Shown here: in pieces, positions 52,501 through 62,144 of the stretch
Numbering within the stretch: the first letter of the stretch is position 1
Layout: the number at the start of each line of letters is the position of its first letter
Source of the DNA: Metaclostridioides mangenotii
GTDB lineage: Bacteria; Bacillota; Clostridia; Peptostreptococcales; Peptostreptococcaceae
NCBI RefSeq assembly: GCF_018917235.1
Contig: NZ_JAHLOF010000001.1
Location: forward strand, 186,001 to 250,000
Length of the DNA: 64,000 nucleotides
Direction: 5' to 3'
Notes under the pieces: generated by a model
Seen by the model: only the letters and a program-made list of their open reading frames with translations
The model's database searches: none
What the model was told of the DNA's origin: nothing
Position numbers and translations under genes: made by a program

Positions 52501-53181
52501 ATGCTAATTTCATTAGAAAATATTCAAAAGTATTATAAAGTAGGGAAAGAAGAAATTCATGTATTAAAATCATTAAACTTACAAATAAAATCAGGTGAAT
52601 TCGTAGTGATAATGGGAAAATCGGGTAGTGGTAAAACTACCCTTCTAAATATTCTAGGTTTTTTAGACAGATTTAATGAAGGACGTTATTTATTTGATGG
52701 TAAGGATGTCTCAAACTTAAATGAGAATCAACGTTCTGACTTCAGAAATAATAATATAGGTTTTATATTCCAGCAGTTCAATTTAATAGAAACCTTAAAT
52801 ATATATCAAAATGTGGAGTTACCTCTTACATACAAATCAGGTCTTAAAAAGGCTGATCGTGAAGCTATTGTGGAGGATAAATTAAGAGCGGTCGGACTCT
52901 TAGACAAAATAAAAATGAAACCACTCCAATTATCCGGTGGACAACAACAGCGTATTGCGATTGCTCGTTCACTAGTTAATGATCCACAAATAATATTCGC
53001 AGATGAACCTACAGGAGCGTTAGATAGTGAAACTAGTTCTGATATTATGGAACTTCTAAAAACACTAAACAAAAGAGGTAAAACTGTAATAATGGTTACA
53101 CACGATCAAGATATGATTAAGTATGCTTCAAAAGTTATACGACTTAAAGATGGTGTTTTCATTTCAGAATCGGAGGTGTAA
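52501..53181 (+). CDS. MacB-type ABC transporter ATP-binding protein
   Basis: 226 residues. Walker A 'GKSGSGKTT', signature 'LSGGQQQRIAIARSL', Walker B 'IIFADEPTGALD', switch 'MVTHDQ'. LolD/MacB-type. It starts three bases after the adaptor gene stop and ends two bases before the permease gene, all in one operon. Together the three proteins would export a peptide or a drug from the membrane; substrate unknown. Confidence 0.94.
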   Translation: MLISLENIQKYYKVGKEEIHVLKSLNLQIKSGEFVVIMGKSGSGKTTLLNILGFLDRFNEGRYLFDGKDVSNLNENQRSDFRNNNIGFIFQQFNLIETLNIYQNVELPLTYKSGLKKADREAIVEDKLRAVGLLDKIKMKPLQLSGGQQQRIAIARSLVNDPQIIFADEPTGALDSETSSDIMELLKTLNKRGKTVIMVTHDQDMIKYASKVIRLKDGVFISESEV

Positions 53182-53183
53182 TC

Positions 53184-54413
53184 GTGAATTTAATAAAGAA
53201 CACACTTGCAAACTTGAAAGGGCATAAACTCCGTGTTGCTGTAGCTCTTTTATTTATTATAATAGGTGTCACATCTGTAATTGTTGTAAGTTCAGTTGGA
53301 AATGGTTTCGAAAAAGAAATAACTGATTCTGTAAATCTTGCAAACACTAAACAGACTGTAATTTATTTTGAACCAAATGACCAAAATATGGAGGATTTAA
53401 CCGCTTTTTTAAAACCTTTTACGACTAGAGATTTAGAAGAGCTTTCATTTGTAGAGGGTGTTGAAAAACTATCACCTAGTAAAGGAATGTTTGATACTGG
53501 AGCATACTATAATGAAGCTACATTTGATAGGAAAACAACATCCATTGAAGTAAGTGCTATTAAAAAGGACACAAAAATAGATTTAGTAGCTGGAAGAAAA
53601 ATAACTTTAGATGACGAAAGTAGAAAAGTTGTTCTAATAACACTTCAAAATGCAAATGATCTATTCGGAGACCCAGAGAGTGCTATAGGATCTGGAATTT
53701 CTATAGGCGGATCTATATTTGAGGTTATAGGTGTTATAGATGATAGCTCTAATCCAACAGAACAGAATCAACCAGTTGGATTTATGGGAGATATGCAATA
53801 CCCAACAGCCATTACTCCTAAAAAGGCTTTTAATGATCTGATGAATGATGAAAACAACTTTAATTCAGATATTCAAATGGTAGATTTGAAGGTTACAGAT
53901 GGGTATGATGTATTTGAAGTTGCAAATACAATAATTGAAAGATTATATGAATTACACCCAGATGTAAACGGATCTTATACTACTCCAGATCCAACAGAGC
54001 AAATGCAGGCATTAGAAAGTATTACTTCAAGTACTAACAAAATTGTGTCTTTCATAACAGTTGCCGCGATGTCTGTAGGTGGTATAGGTGTAATGAATAT
54101 CATGTATGTTTCTGTAATGGAGAGACAGCGAGAAATTGGTATCAGAAGAGCTATTGGGGCAAAACCAAGATCTATTCTACTTCAATTTTTAACAGAAGCT
54201 ATATTTATTACAGTAGTTGGAGGAATCTTAGGAATAATTACCGGCCTCATAGCTACAAAATATGTATCACCACGAATTGGCTTTGAGGTCATCCCAAGTT
54301 TCAATAGTATCATGTATGCTACACTGGCTACAATAATAACAGGGATTGTCTTTGGTATGATTCCAGCATATAAAGCATCAAAACTTGATCCAATTAAAGC
54401 TATTTACAAATAA
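53184..54413 (+). CDS. MacB-type ABC transporter permease
   Basis: 409 residues. One N-terminal membrane segment ('ALLFIIIGVTSVIVVSSVG'), an outside MacB-periplasmic-like domain (about 40-270), then three C-terminal segments with 'VMERQREIGIRRAIGAKPRSIL' and 'ILLQFLTEAIFITVVGGILG', the FtsX/MacB signature. The start is GTG (position 53184 in GTGAATTTAATAAAG is the ATG-equivalent first codon) with GGAGGTG upstream. Last gene of the RS-MacAB operon, followed by a strong terminator. Confidence 0.92.
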   Translation: MNLIKNTLANLKGHKLRVAVALLFIIIGVTSVIVVSSVGNGFEKEITDSVNLANTKQTVIYFEPNDQNMEDLTAFLKPFTTRDLEELSFVEGVEKLSPSKGMFDTGAYYNEATFDRKTTSIEVSAIKKDTKIDLVAGRKITLDDESRKVVLITLQNANDLFGDPESAIGSGISIGGSIFEVIGVIDDSSNPTEQNQPVGFMGDMQYPTAITPKKAFNDLMNDENNFNSDIQMVDLKVTDGYDVFEVANTIIERLYELHPDVNGSYTTPDPTEQMQALESITSSTNKIVSFITVAAMSVGGIGVMNIMYVSVMERQREIGIRRAIGAKPRSILLQFLTEAIFITVVGGILGIITGLIATKYVSPRIGFEVIPSFNSIMYATLATIITGIVFGMIPAYKASKLDPIKAIYK

Positions 54414-54459
54414 TTATAGTTAATGTAGTAACTTAAACAACTAAATGAATATATAAAAT

Positions 54460-54509
54460 AAAAAGAAGTACATAAAGATTAAAATCTTATCTTTATGTAC
54501 TTCTTTCTA
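54460..54509. terminator. Bidirectional terminator between MacB permease and pyrC
   Basis: AGAAGTACATAAAGAT and its complement form a 16-bp stem with a short loop, flanked by AAAA on one side and TTTC on the other; the two genes are convergent. Confidence 0.85.
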
Positions 54510-55772
54510 TTTATTTTCGTAAACTATTTTACCATTACATATCGTATACTCAACTTTTCCTTTTAAATTCCAATCAATAAAAGGAGTATTGCGAGCCTTC
54601 GATGCGAAATCACCAACTAGCCATTCTCTAGATGGATTAAAGATCACAATATCAGCTTTTTTACCTATCTCAATAGAACCGACTTCTAAATTATATAATT
54701 TTGCAGGATTTATAGTCATTTTTTGTAATAATTCCATAAGAGAAAGATGTCCTTCCTCTACTAGACTAGTTATTCCAAGTGAAAGAGATGTCTCAAGACC
54801 TATAATACCACTTGGAGCATCGATAAAGTCTCCTTCTTTTTCTTCTTTAGTATGAGGAGCATGATCTGTTGCTATGATTTCTATAGTACCATCTTTTAAT
54901 CCTTCGATTATTTTTCTCCTGTCTTCTTTTGTTCTAAGTGGAGGATTCATCTTAGCATTAGTACCATATTTTATAACGCTCTCCTCTGTTAATGTAAAAT
55001 GATGTGGCGTAGCTTCCGCAACCACATTTGCACCTAATTTTTTGGCCATTCTAACTGATTCTACTGATGCTCCAGAGCTTATATGTTGTATATTGACTTT
55101 TGCTCCTGTATAAAGTGCTAGCATACAATCTCTAGCTACCATTACATCTTCAGCAACTCTTGGAGCTCCTATGATTCCTAATTCTTCACCTACTACTCCA
55201 CGGTTTATTCCTGTATTTTCAATTAATGAAGGATCTTCCTCATGAAAGCTTAATAGCACATCAAACTCCTTAGCCATATACATCGCATCCATTACTACTT
55301 TGCTATCCATAAGTGGAAGACCATCATCTGTAAAGCCTACTGCCCCTAAATTTTTAAGTTTTTTCATATCTACAAGATGTCTGCCAGAGAATGATTTAGT
55401 TATAGAGGCTGATTGTAAAACATTTATAGGTAGTGTTTTAGCTTTATATAATATATATTTAAGAGTCTCCTCATTGTCTACTATTGGCTTCGTATTTGCC
55501 ATGCAAACTACTGTTGTAAATCCTCCTCTTGCAGCGGATTTAGCACCAGTTTGTAAATCCTCTTTACATGTATACCCTGGATCCCTAAAATGAACATGAA
55601 CATCTATAAGTCCTGGTGCAACTACACATTCTTTTGCATTAATAATATTTTCGAATTCGCTCTCATCAAAAGATCCTATTTTATATATTTTATCATCTTT
55701 AATAATTATATCTAAATTAGCATCTACATTAGTTTTAGGGTCTATAAGTCTTCCATTTTTAATTAAAATCAC
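54507..55772 (-). CDS. pyrC: Dihydroorotase
   Basis: 421 residues from GTG 55772, chosen since AAGGAGG lies eight bases before; nine more codons are open upstream. Class I dihydroorotase closes carbamoyl-aspartate to dihydroorotate in pyrimidine synthesis. Zinc ligands and motifs: 'GLIDVHVHFRDPG' (HxH), 'MANTKP', 'GFTDDGLPL', 'QHISS', 'EATPHHFTL' and 'IIATDHAPHT' with the catalytic Asp. Stand-alone gene rather than in a pyr operon here; a hydantoinase or allantoinase is less likely given the 'ATDHAPHT' motif. Confidence 0.92.
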   Translation of the reverse strand: MILIKNGRLIDPKTNVDANLDIIIKDDKIYKIGSFDESEFENIINAKECVVAPGLIDVHVHFRDPGYTCKEDLQTGAKSAARGGFTTVVCMANTKPIVDNEETLKYILYKAKTLPINVLQSASITKSFSGRHLVDMKKLKNLGAVGFTDDGLPLMDSKVVMDAMYMAKEFDVLLSFHEEDPSLIENTGINRGVVGEELGIIGAPRVAEDVMVARDCMLALYTGAKVNIQHISSGASVESVRMAKKLGANVVAEATPHHFTLTEESVIKYGTNAKMNPPLRTKEDRRKIIEGLKDGTIEIIATDHAPHTKEEKEGDFIDAPSGIIGLETSLSLGITSLVEEGHLSLMELLQKMTINPAKLYNLEVGSIEIGKKADIVIFNPSREWLVGDFASKARNTPFIDWNLKGKVEYTICNGKIVYENK

Positions 55773-55852
55773 ACTGCATCCTCCTTGTCGTAAGTTCATT
55801 TTATTTTATTATACCATTTTTATAATCATACAATAAATATCTATAATTAAAA

Positions 55853-55889
55853 AAGCAGTATCTCCTGTAAAAAACAGGCGATACTGCAA
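55853..55889 (-). terminator. Terminator of the rubrerythrin gene
   Basis: On the minus strand GCAGTATCGCCTG...CAGGAGATACTGC (one mismatch) followed by TTTTTT, about 25 bases past the stop codon. Confidence 0.9.
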
Positions 55890-55910
55890 CTTAATCTAAC
55901 TTAATTCTTC

Positions 55911-56456
55911 TTACTTTTCAAAATGTCTGTTTAGTAATCCTAAGAATGCTTTACCATGTCTAGCTTCATCTTTACACATTTCATGAACTGTATCATGTAT
56001 AGCATCTAAACCTAACTCTTTAGCTCTCTTAGCTAATTTTAATTTTCCATCAGTAGCACCGTACTCAGCATCTACTCTAACTCTTAAGTTTTCTTTAGTA
56101 TCAGCAACTACAACTTCTCCTAATAACTCTGCAAATTTAGCAGCATGCTCAGCTTCTTCAAAAGCTATTCTTTTGTAAGCTTCAGCTACTTCTGGATATC
56201 CTTCTCTATCCGCTTGTCTGCTCATAGCTAAGTACATACCAACTTCAGTACACTCTCCTGTAAAGTTAGCTCTTAATCCTTCAACTATTTCTTCGTCAAC
56301 ACCTTGAGCTACACCTATTCTGTGTTCGTCAGCCCAAACCATTTCACCTTTCATTTCTTCGAACTTATCAGCTCCTACTTTACATACTGGACATTGCTCT
56401 GGTGGAGTATCTCCTTCATGTATATAACCACAAACTGTACAAACCCATTTTTTCAT
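55911..56456 (-). CDS. Reverse rubrerythrin (N-terminal rubredoxin, C-terminal diiron domain)
   Basis: 181 residues. The rubredoxin-like iron site comes first ('[20 protein letters not shown]', Cys6/9/21/24), then a ferritin-like four-helix bundle with Glu/His ligands in '[13 protein letters not shown]', '[17 protein letters not shown]' and '[13 protein letters not shown]'. This reversed order is known in clostridia, where such proteins reduce H2O2 and O2 with electrons from NAD(P)H through rubredoxin reductase, a function the flavodiiron fusion protein at 8.3-10.8 kb could serve. GGAGGAAAT precedes the ATG. Single-gene unit. Confidence 0.93.
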   Translation of the reverse strand: MKKWVCTVCGYIHEGDTPPEQCPVCKVGADKFEEMKGEMVWADEHRIGVAQGVDEEIVEGLRANFTGECTEVGMYLAMSRQADREGYPEVAEAYKRIAFEEAEHAAKFAELLGEVVVADTKENLRVRVDAEYGATDGKLKLAKRAKELGLDAIHDTVHEMCKDEARHGKAFLGLLNRHFEK

Positions 56457-56609
56457 GTTTATTTCCTCCTAAGATTAATCTTATATTTTTAAATTTTTAT
56501 TAATTAAATATTTCTACATCATTATTAATACCCGAGATACAATATATTAAACATAAAAATTCAAAAATTTTAAATTTCTACCCTAAATTTAATTTTATTA
56601 CAAAAATTA

Positions 56610-57533
56610 CTATTTAGCAACTTCTATCGGAACTTCTTCTTCTTCTTCCAATAATTCAGTTTTTCCGATTTTCTTAATGAAGGATAATTTTGTTTCAGCG
56701 ACGATTATAGCTATAAAAATAAGCACACTTCCAATTATTAATTTTGTTGTAAGAGCTTCGTGTAATACTATAACTGAGAATATTGTGCCAAACACAGCTT
56801 CAGTAGATAAAATTATAGCCGCCTTTGTTCCATCAACAACTTTTTGGCAAATAGTCTGCATAAAGAAACATATACTAGTACTAAATACAGCCAAAAATAA
56901 AACTCCCATATAGCCCTTAGGCTCTGCTGCAAATCCCCATTGGCCTGATCCTAATTGCACTACAGCAGATAGCGCAAACGCAACTGTAAATTGTATTGAT
57001 GTAAGTACTATAGGACTACTGTACTTTACAAATTCACTAGTAAAGAAAATATGGAATGCAAATCCAAATGCGCATAACAAAGTAAGCATATCTCCAAAAT
57101 TTAAAGTTAAATTAGACTCAAGTGAAAGTATACCAATTCCTACAAGCGCTATAAAACTACTTATTATACCGAACTTATCTAGTTTCCTTCTATATATTAA
57201 AAATCCTATAAATGGTACTATCACTACGTTCGCAGATGTAATAAACGCATTTTTAGATGGTGTTGTATGCATAAGACCTATAGTTTGTAAAGTAAATGCT
57301 ACAAATAAAAATATACCTAACATAATTCCTGACTTCAATGCTTTCTTATCTATATTAGCTTTAATATGTTTAAAGAATATTACATTGATAAATAGTGCTG
57401 CTAAGAAAAATCTCATAGTTATAATTTGAAGTGGTGTAAGCCCACCATCAAGACCAAATTGAGTGGCTACATACCCGCACCCCCATACAATTGAAACTAA
57501 TATTAATCCTAATTCTCCATAATATTTTTTCAT
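56610..57533 (-). CDS. EamA/DMT-family transporter
   Basis: 307 residues with ten predicted membrane segments in two EamA repeats ('ILVSIVWGCGYVATQFGL' at the start of the first, 'TLLCAFGFAFHIFFTSEFV' at the start of the second), plus an acidic tail. The drug/metabolite transporter superfamily exports metabolites such as amino acids; substrate unknown. AAGGAGGT precedes the ATG. The leader holds two hairpins, the second terminator-like, so attenuation is possible. Confidence 0.9.
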   Translation of the reverse strand: MKKYYGELGLILVSIVWGCGYVATQFGLDGGLTPLQIITMRFFLAALFINVIFFKHIKANIDKKALKSGIMLGIFLFVAFTLQTIGLMHTTPSKNAFITSANVVIVPFIGFLIYRRKLDKFGIISSFIALVGIGILSLESNLTLNFGDMLTLLCAFGFAFHIFFTSEFVKYSSPIVLTSIQFTVAFALSAVVQLGSGQWGFAAEPKGYMGVLFLAVFSTSICFFMQTICQKVVDGTKAAIILSTEAVFGTIFSVIVLHEALTTKLIIGSVLIFIAIIVAETKLSFIKKIGKTELLEEEEEVPIEVAK

Positions 57534-57571
57534 ATAGAATACCTCCTTTTTTATCGTTTTTTTGCAAAATT

Positions 57572-57640
57572 AAAACCCCCTAAAAATACAGAGAGTTTTT
57601 CTATAAGCATCGTGACACAACAAAAATTATGTTGCGACGA
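57572..57640 (-). promoter_or_regulatory. Two-hairpin leader upstream of the EamA gene
   Basis: On the minus strand the first hairpin is TCGT-CGCAACA / TGTTGTG-ACGA (57640-57610); the second is AAAACTCTC / GGGGGTTTT with G-T pairs (57599-57572) followed by AATTTTG. The gap continues to 57815 as plain AT-rich sequence. I do not recognise a known riboswitch class. Confidence 0.45.
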
Positions 57641-57813
57641 ATTTTTTATTAATATTTATCTATAATAATACATTAATATATTAATTGATTTTTGTAAACA
57701 CCTTTACGAAATATTTTTTAAATCTTTGCTTAAAAATTAGATTATATTATGTTTTTTTCAAAAATATCACATTTTATTTAATAACGCTAACAATATATTT
57801 CAATTAAACATAT

Positions 57814-57848
57814 AATAAAAGACGTTCAAAATGAACGTCCTTTTATCG
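57814..57848 (-). terminator. tyrS terminator
   Basis: GGACGTTCATTTTGAACGTC on the minus strand, an 8-bp stem followed by TTTTATTATA, about ten bases after the tyrS stop. Confidence 0.85.
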
Positions 57849-57855
57849 AATCTTT

Positions 57856-59061
57856 TTATTTAATAACTATTTTTATGAATTTTTTCTTTCCTATTTGTAT
57901 TACAAGTTCTGATTCATTTTGTATATTATTCAGGTCAGCTATCTTTACTCCATTTATTTTAACTCCACCTTGATTTACTAGTCTTCTAACTTCACTTTTA
58001 CTTTGAACTAGTCCATTTTCAACTATAATAGATGTAATATCAAGTCCGTCTTTATTTACATCTACTGTTAGAATATCTGCAGGTATCTGTCCTTTTTGGA
58101 ATACGCTCTTAAATCTTTCCTCAGCTTGAATAGCAGCTTCTGTTCCATGATATAAAGTAACTATTTCTCTTGCAAGTTGCATTTTTATATCTCTTGGATT
58201 TACTTCATCATTCTCTAATTTAGATTTAATATCTGCTATTTCATCAGGGTGAACATCTGTAACCAGATTGTAGTATTTTATTATAAGCTCGTCTGGTATC
58301 TCCATAGCTTTTTGGTACATAAGACCTGCTTCTTCGTCTATTCCAATGTAGTTTCCTAAGCTCTTACTCATTTTTTCTACTCCATCTAAACCTTCAAGTA
58401 GAGGCATCATAATAACTATTTGAGACTCCATATCAAACTCTTTTTGTAAAGATCTTCCCATAAGAAGGTTAAATCTTTGATCAGTACCACCAAGCTCTAT
58501 ATCTGCTTTTATCGCTATTGAATCATATGCTTGCATTAGAGGATAGAAAAACTCATGTACTGATATAGGCATTTGACCTTCATATCTTTTCTTAAAGTCT
58601 TCTCTCTCTAGCATTCTTGCAACTGTTATTGTAGAAGCAAGATTGATTACGTCTTCAAAATTTAATTTCGCTAACCACTCACTGTTAAATCTAACAATTG
58701 TTTTATCTTTATCTAAAACTTTAAATATTTGCTCTTCATAAGTTTTAGCATTGGCAAGTACTTGCTCTGTTGAAAGTGCCTTTCTTGCTTTAGATTTTCC
58801 TGTAGGATCACCTATTCTACCTGTAAAATCACCTATTATTATAACTATTTGGTGACCTAGATCCTGAAGTTGTCTCATCTTTCTTAAAACTACAGTGTGC
58901 CCTAAATGTATATCCGGAGCACTAGGGTCTAAACCTAATTTTACTACTAGGGGCTTCCCTTCCTTTTCAGATCTAATTAATTTTTCTTTAAGGTCTTTTT
59001 CATCTATTAAATCGTCTACACCCTTCATAATTATTTTCATTTTGTCGTCTAAATTATTCAT
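57856..59061 (-). CDS. tyrS: Tyrosyl-tRNA synthetase
   Basis: 401 residues from ATG 59061, which follows AAAGGAGGAG; the frame is open 16 codons further. Class I synthetase motifs: 'HLGH' in 'DIHLGHTVVLRKM' and 'KMSKS' in 'EKMSKSLGN'; a C-terminal S4 RNA-binding domain follows ('LVQSKSEVRRLVNQGGVKING'). Charges tRNA-Tyr. Regulated by a T-box whose specifier codon is UAC. Overall length and motif spacing are normal for the long (TyrZ-like) bacterial type. Confidence 0.97.
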   Translation of the reverse strand: MNNLDDKMKIIMKGVDDLIDEKDLKEKLIRSEKEGKPLVVKLGLDPSAPDIHLGHTVVLRKMRQLQDLGHQIVIIIGDFTGRIGDPTGKSKARKALSTEQVLANAKTYEEQIFKVLDKDKTIVRFNSEWLAKLNFEDVINLASTITVARMLEREDFKKRYEGQMPISVHEFFYPLMQAYDSIAIKADIELGGTDQRFNLLMGRSLQKEFDMESQIVIMMPLLEGLDGVEKMSKSLGNYIGIDEEAGLMYQKAMEIPDELIIKYYNLVTDVHPDEIADIKSKLENDEVNPRDIKMQLAREIVTLYHGTEAAIQAEERFKSVFQKGQIPADILTVDVNKDGLDITSIIVENGLVQSKSEVRRLVNQGGVKINGVKIADLNNIQNESELVIQIGKKKFIKIVIK

Positions 59062-59116
59062 AAAACTCCTCCTTTTTATTATTAAATTTACATAATTATA
59101 TAATTTCACTTTTAAA

Positions 59117-59395
59117 ATAAAAAAACTCTCATCCTATAAAAGGACGAGAGTGTTACTCACGTGTTACCACCTAATTTCACTAAAGCTTTACAGCAATAGT
59201 CTCAATAAGTATTCATAAAGACATACTCAAGTACTATAACGTGTACTAAACGATATACTCCTACTAATATTTTCAGAGATACTGCTCTGGGAGGTATTCA
59301 AATTAAATCGATTTATTCCATTTCACCAAACTGGAACTCTCTATAAAACCAAGTCTAAATCTACTTATTCCCATCATAGCTTTAATATTTTATTT
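59117..59395 (-). ncRNA. Tyrosine T-box leader
   Basis: Minus-strand leader with the stem I AGTAGA loop and 'AGAGAGTTCCAG...GGTGAAATGGAA' apical part, a specifier loop containing GAATACCTC with UAC (59296-59294, Tyr), and the conserved T-box sequence AGGTGGTAACACG near 59171-59158. The terminator stem is CTCTCGTCC/GGATGAGAG with T7 at about 59120-59155. Uncharged tRNA-Tyr is expected to favour the antiterminator. The rest of the gap to 59661 is AT-rich. Confidence 0.95.
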
Positions 59396-59661
59396 ATATT
59401 TAATTATAATATATTAGGATTTCTTAATTTTGTCAACCTTTTTCTATATTATAAACAAATGATCGATTTATATGCTAACTTTTTTCATTTTATTACTTTA
59501 TTTTTTATTTCTTTGTATTATTATATAAAATAATCCTTAAATTAAAAAGGTATTTATTCTTTTCTTTAATCGAAAACCGTAACGAAATGGCGCTTATCTA
59601 CATAGTCTAAAATAGAAAGATTTGCTCAATCTAAATCCAATTATAATAAGGAGGTGTCACT

Positions 59662-59889
59662 ATGCAAAAACTCAGCGATATAAAAGAAAGCAGCACAGTA
59701 AAAGTTGAGACCCTTCTATCAAGCGGAAATTTAAGAGAAAGAATGCTCGCTTTAGGTTTGACTAGAGGAGCTTCTATAGATGTTATTAGAAAAGGCCCAA
59801 AGAACAATTTAACTGTTTATAAAGTAAGAGGAACAAAAATTGCTCTAAGAGAAGAGGAAAGTAATCTTATCTTGGTTTCTAATAAATAA
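59662..59889 (+). CDS. feoA: Ferrous iron transport protein A
   Basis: 75 residues forming one SH3-like FeoA domain ('LSDIKESSTVKVETLLSSG' and 'RMLALGLTRGASIDVIRKGP', 'VYKVRGTKIALREEESNLI'). It aids FeoB in Fe2+ uptake. AAGGAGGTG precedes the ATG, and feoB starts 24 bases downstream. No convincing Fur box is visible upstream; an iron- or oxygen-responsive site may be present but not recognised by eye. Confidence 0.94.
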   Translation: MQKLSDIKESSTVKVETLLSSGNLRERMLALGLTRGASIDVIRKGPKNNLTVYKVRGTKIALREEESNLILVSNK

Positions 59890-59913
59890 ATACATCAACA
59901 GGAGGATTATTAA

Positions 59914-62034
59914 ATGGGTTTGACACATAGCTCAACAAAGATAAATTCTTTAAAGGATATGTTTAATATCGAAAAAAAAGAAAGTGAGACTATGATTGCT
60001 CTCGCAGGTAATCCCAACACTGGTAAGAGTACTGTGTTCAATTACCTGACTGGATTAAAACAGCACACTGGTAACTGGCCTGGAAAAACTGTGGCCACTG
60101 CGAGAGGTAGTTTTAAATACAACGATAACGACTTTATTTTAGTTGATCTACCAGGAACATACTCGCTTTTTGCTCTTTCACAAGAGGAAATTGTTGCAAG
60201 AGATTTTATATGTTTTGGAAACCCTGATGCTGTGGTAGTCGTTTGTGATGCAACATGCCTTGAAAGAAATTTAAATTTGTTGTTTCAAGTAATGGAACTT
60301 ACAGACAAAGTAGTATTATGTATTAACCTTGTAGACGAAGCAAGAAAAAAGGGAATGATAGTAGATAAGGATTTTTTGGAAGATGAACTCGGTATACCTA
60401 TAGTATTAACAGCTGCTAGAAATGGTGAAGGAATGAACGAATTGCTTTCTAATATTAATGCGATATCGACTAATGAATTCACTAAAAGATCAAAAAATAT
60501 TTATTATAGCGAAAAAATAGAAGAATTAGTAAATACAATCGAACCAGAAATAAAGGAAATTATTCCAGATATTAACTCAAGATGGCTAAGCCTTAGGTTA
60601 ATAGATCAAGACGAAAGTATATTTGAATCTATGAATAACTATTTAACTTCTGAAACTATTGAAAGTATTAATAAACTAAAAGAAAAGATACCTAAAGAAT
60701 TAAACAAACAAGATATAAGAGATGAATTTACAAAGATAAACTATGACTATGCGCAAAAATTAAGTAAACAAGCAATTTCTATAAATAAAATAAATTCTAT
60801 AGATAAAGAAGAAAAAATTGATAAAGTTCTTACATCTAAGGTATTTGGGCTTCCTATAATGCTATTGTTATTAGGAATGATTCTCTGGATTACTATACAG
60901 GGATCAAATTATCCGTCAGAATTTCTTGCAAATGTATTATTTAGTGCAGAACCACATTTATCTAGTTTTCTAACAAGTTTAAATGCCCCAGAGTGGATAA
61001 ATAATATGCTTGTTGAAGGATTATACAGAACCTTAGCCTGGGTCGTATCCGTAATGCTTCCTCCAATGGCAATATTTTTTCCCATATTTACACTACTTGA
61101 GGACCTTGGTTATTTACCAAGAGTCGCATTTAATTTAGATCACTTATTCAAAAAAGCTTGTGCACATGGTAAGCAGTGTTTGACTATGTGTATGGGATTT
61201 GGGTGTAATGCTGCTGGAGTTATTGGCTGTAGGATTATAGATTCTCCAAGAGAAAGGCTTATCGCAATCCTAACAAATAACTTTGTACCATGTAATGGTC
61301 GATTTCCTACTTTAATAGCTATATCTACAATATTTTTCAGCTCTGTAGTGACAAATTCTTTTACTTCGAGTTTAGTAACCGCACTTTCAGTGACTGCAAT
61401 TATGATATTAGGAGTAGTAACTACTCTTTTAGTATCTTACACACTCTCAAAAACTCTATTAAAAGGTGTTCCGTCAACATTTACACTGGAACTTCCTCCA
61501 TACAGAGTTCCTAAAGTAGGAAGAATAATTTATACTTCAATTATCGATAGAACAATATTTGTTTTAGGTAGAGCTGTAATAGTTGCAATTCCTGCTGGAA
61601 TAGTAACTTGGATTCTAGCTAATTTATATATAGGCGATGTAAGTGTATTATCACATATTGGTTCATTTTTAGATCCAATAGCCAAACTTATTGGTTTAGA
61701 TGGATTTATACTTCTAGCTTTCATACTTGGCTTCCCTGCCAATGAGATTGTTATACCTATACTTATGATGTGCTATTTAGCTACTGGATCTATGATAGAA
61801 TTAGACTCTTTTGACGCACTTGGTAAGGTGTTGCTAGATAATGACTGGACTTATTTAACAGCATTAAATGTTATGTTGTTTAGTTTACTTCACTGGCCAT
61901 GTGCTACAACTTTACTCACAATTAGAAAAGAAACAAAAAGCAATAAATGGACTTTAGTAGGATTTTTACTTCCAACAGCCATAGCGTTTGCAGTTTGTTT
62001 CTTAACAACACAAATTTACAATTTAATTATATGA
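59914..62034 (+). CDS. feoB: Ferrous iron transport protein B
   Basis: 706 residues. G-protein domain: G1 'GNPNTGKST', G3 'DLPGTYSL', G4 'NLVDEA' region; then the helical GDI-like spacer and a membrane domain of eight or more segments with two Gate motifs, including the conserved Cys in 'CMGFGCNAAGVIGCR' and 'FVPCNGRFPTLIA'. GTP-driven Fe2+ importer across the cytoplasmic membrane. AGGAGGATT precedes the ATG. It is followed by a long terminator shared with deoC. FeoC is absent, as in other clostridia. Confidence 0.96.
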   Translation: MGLTHSSTKINSLKDMFNIEKKESETMIALAGNPNTGKSTVFNYLTGLKQHTGNWPGKTVATARGSFKYNDNDFILVDLPGTYSLFALSQEEIVARDFICFGNPDAVVVVCDATCLERNLNLLFQVMELTDKVVLCINLVDEARKKGMIVDKDFLEDELGIPIVLTAARNGEGMNELLSNINAISTNEFTKRSKNIYYSEKIEELVNTIEPEIKEIIPDINSRWLSLRLIDQDESIFESMNNYLTSETIESINKLKEKIPKELNKQDIRDEFTKINYDYAQKLSKQAISINKINSIDKEEKIDKVLTSKVFGLPIMLLLLGMILWITIQGSNYPSEFLANVLFSAEPHLSSFLTSLNAPEWINNMLVEGLYRTLAWVVSVMLPPMAIFFPIFTLLEDLGYLPRVAFNLDHLFKKACAHGKQCLTMCMGFGCNAAGVIGCRIIDSPRERLIAILTNNFVPCNGRFPTLIAISTIFFSSVVTNSFTSSLVTALSVTAIMILGVVTTLLVSYTLSKTLLKGVPSTFTLELPPYRVPKVGRIIYTSIIDRTIFVLGRAVIVAIPAGIVTWILANLYIGDVSVLSHIGSFLDPIAKLIGLDGFILLAFILGFPANEIVIPILMMCYLATGSMIELDSFDALGKVLLDNDWTYLTALNVMLFSLLHWPCATTLLTIRKETKSNKWTLVGFLLPTAIAFAVCFLTTQIYNLII

Positions 62035-62042
62035 TATTAATA

Positions 62043-62110
62043 AATGTGCTGGTTTTAAATCTAATCATTATAAAAGGCACTGCATTCATTTTATACAAAC
62101 CAGCACATTA
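62043..62110. terminator. Long hairpin between feoB and deoC
   Basis: TGTGCTGGTTT and AAACCAGCACA form the outer stem around about 40 AT-rich bases, with T-rich flanks on both sides of the convergent genes. Distance to the feoB stop is about ten bases. Confidence 0.75.
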
Positions 62111-62144
62111 TATTTATGTCTATATGTTTAAAATTAAATTCAAA

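Noticed and set aside
59400..59661. Fur box upstream of feoA
   Set aside because: I looked for the 19-bp GATAATGATTATC-like palindrome and found no convincing match; only AT-rich sequence is present.
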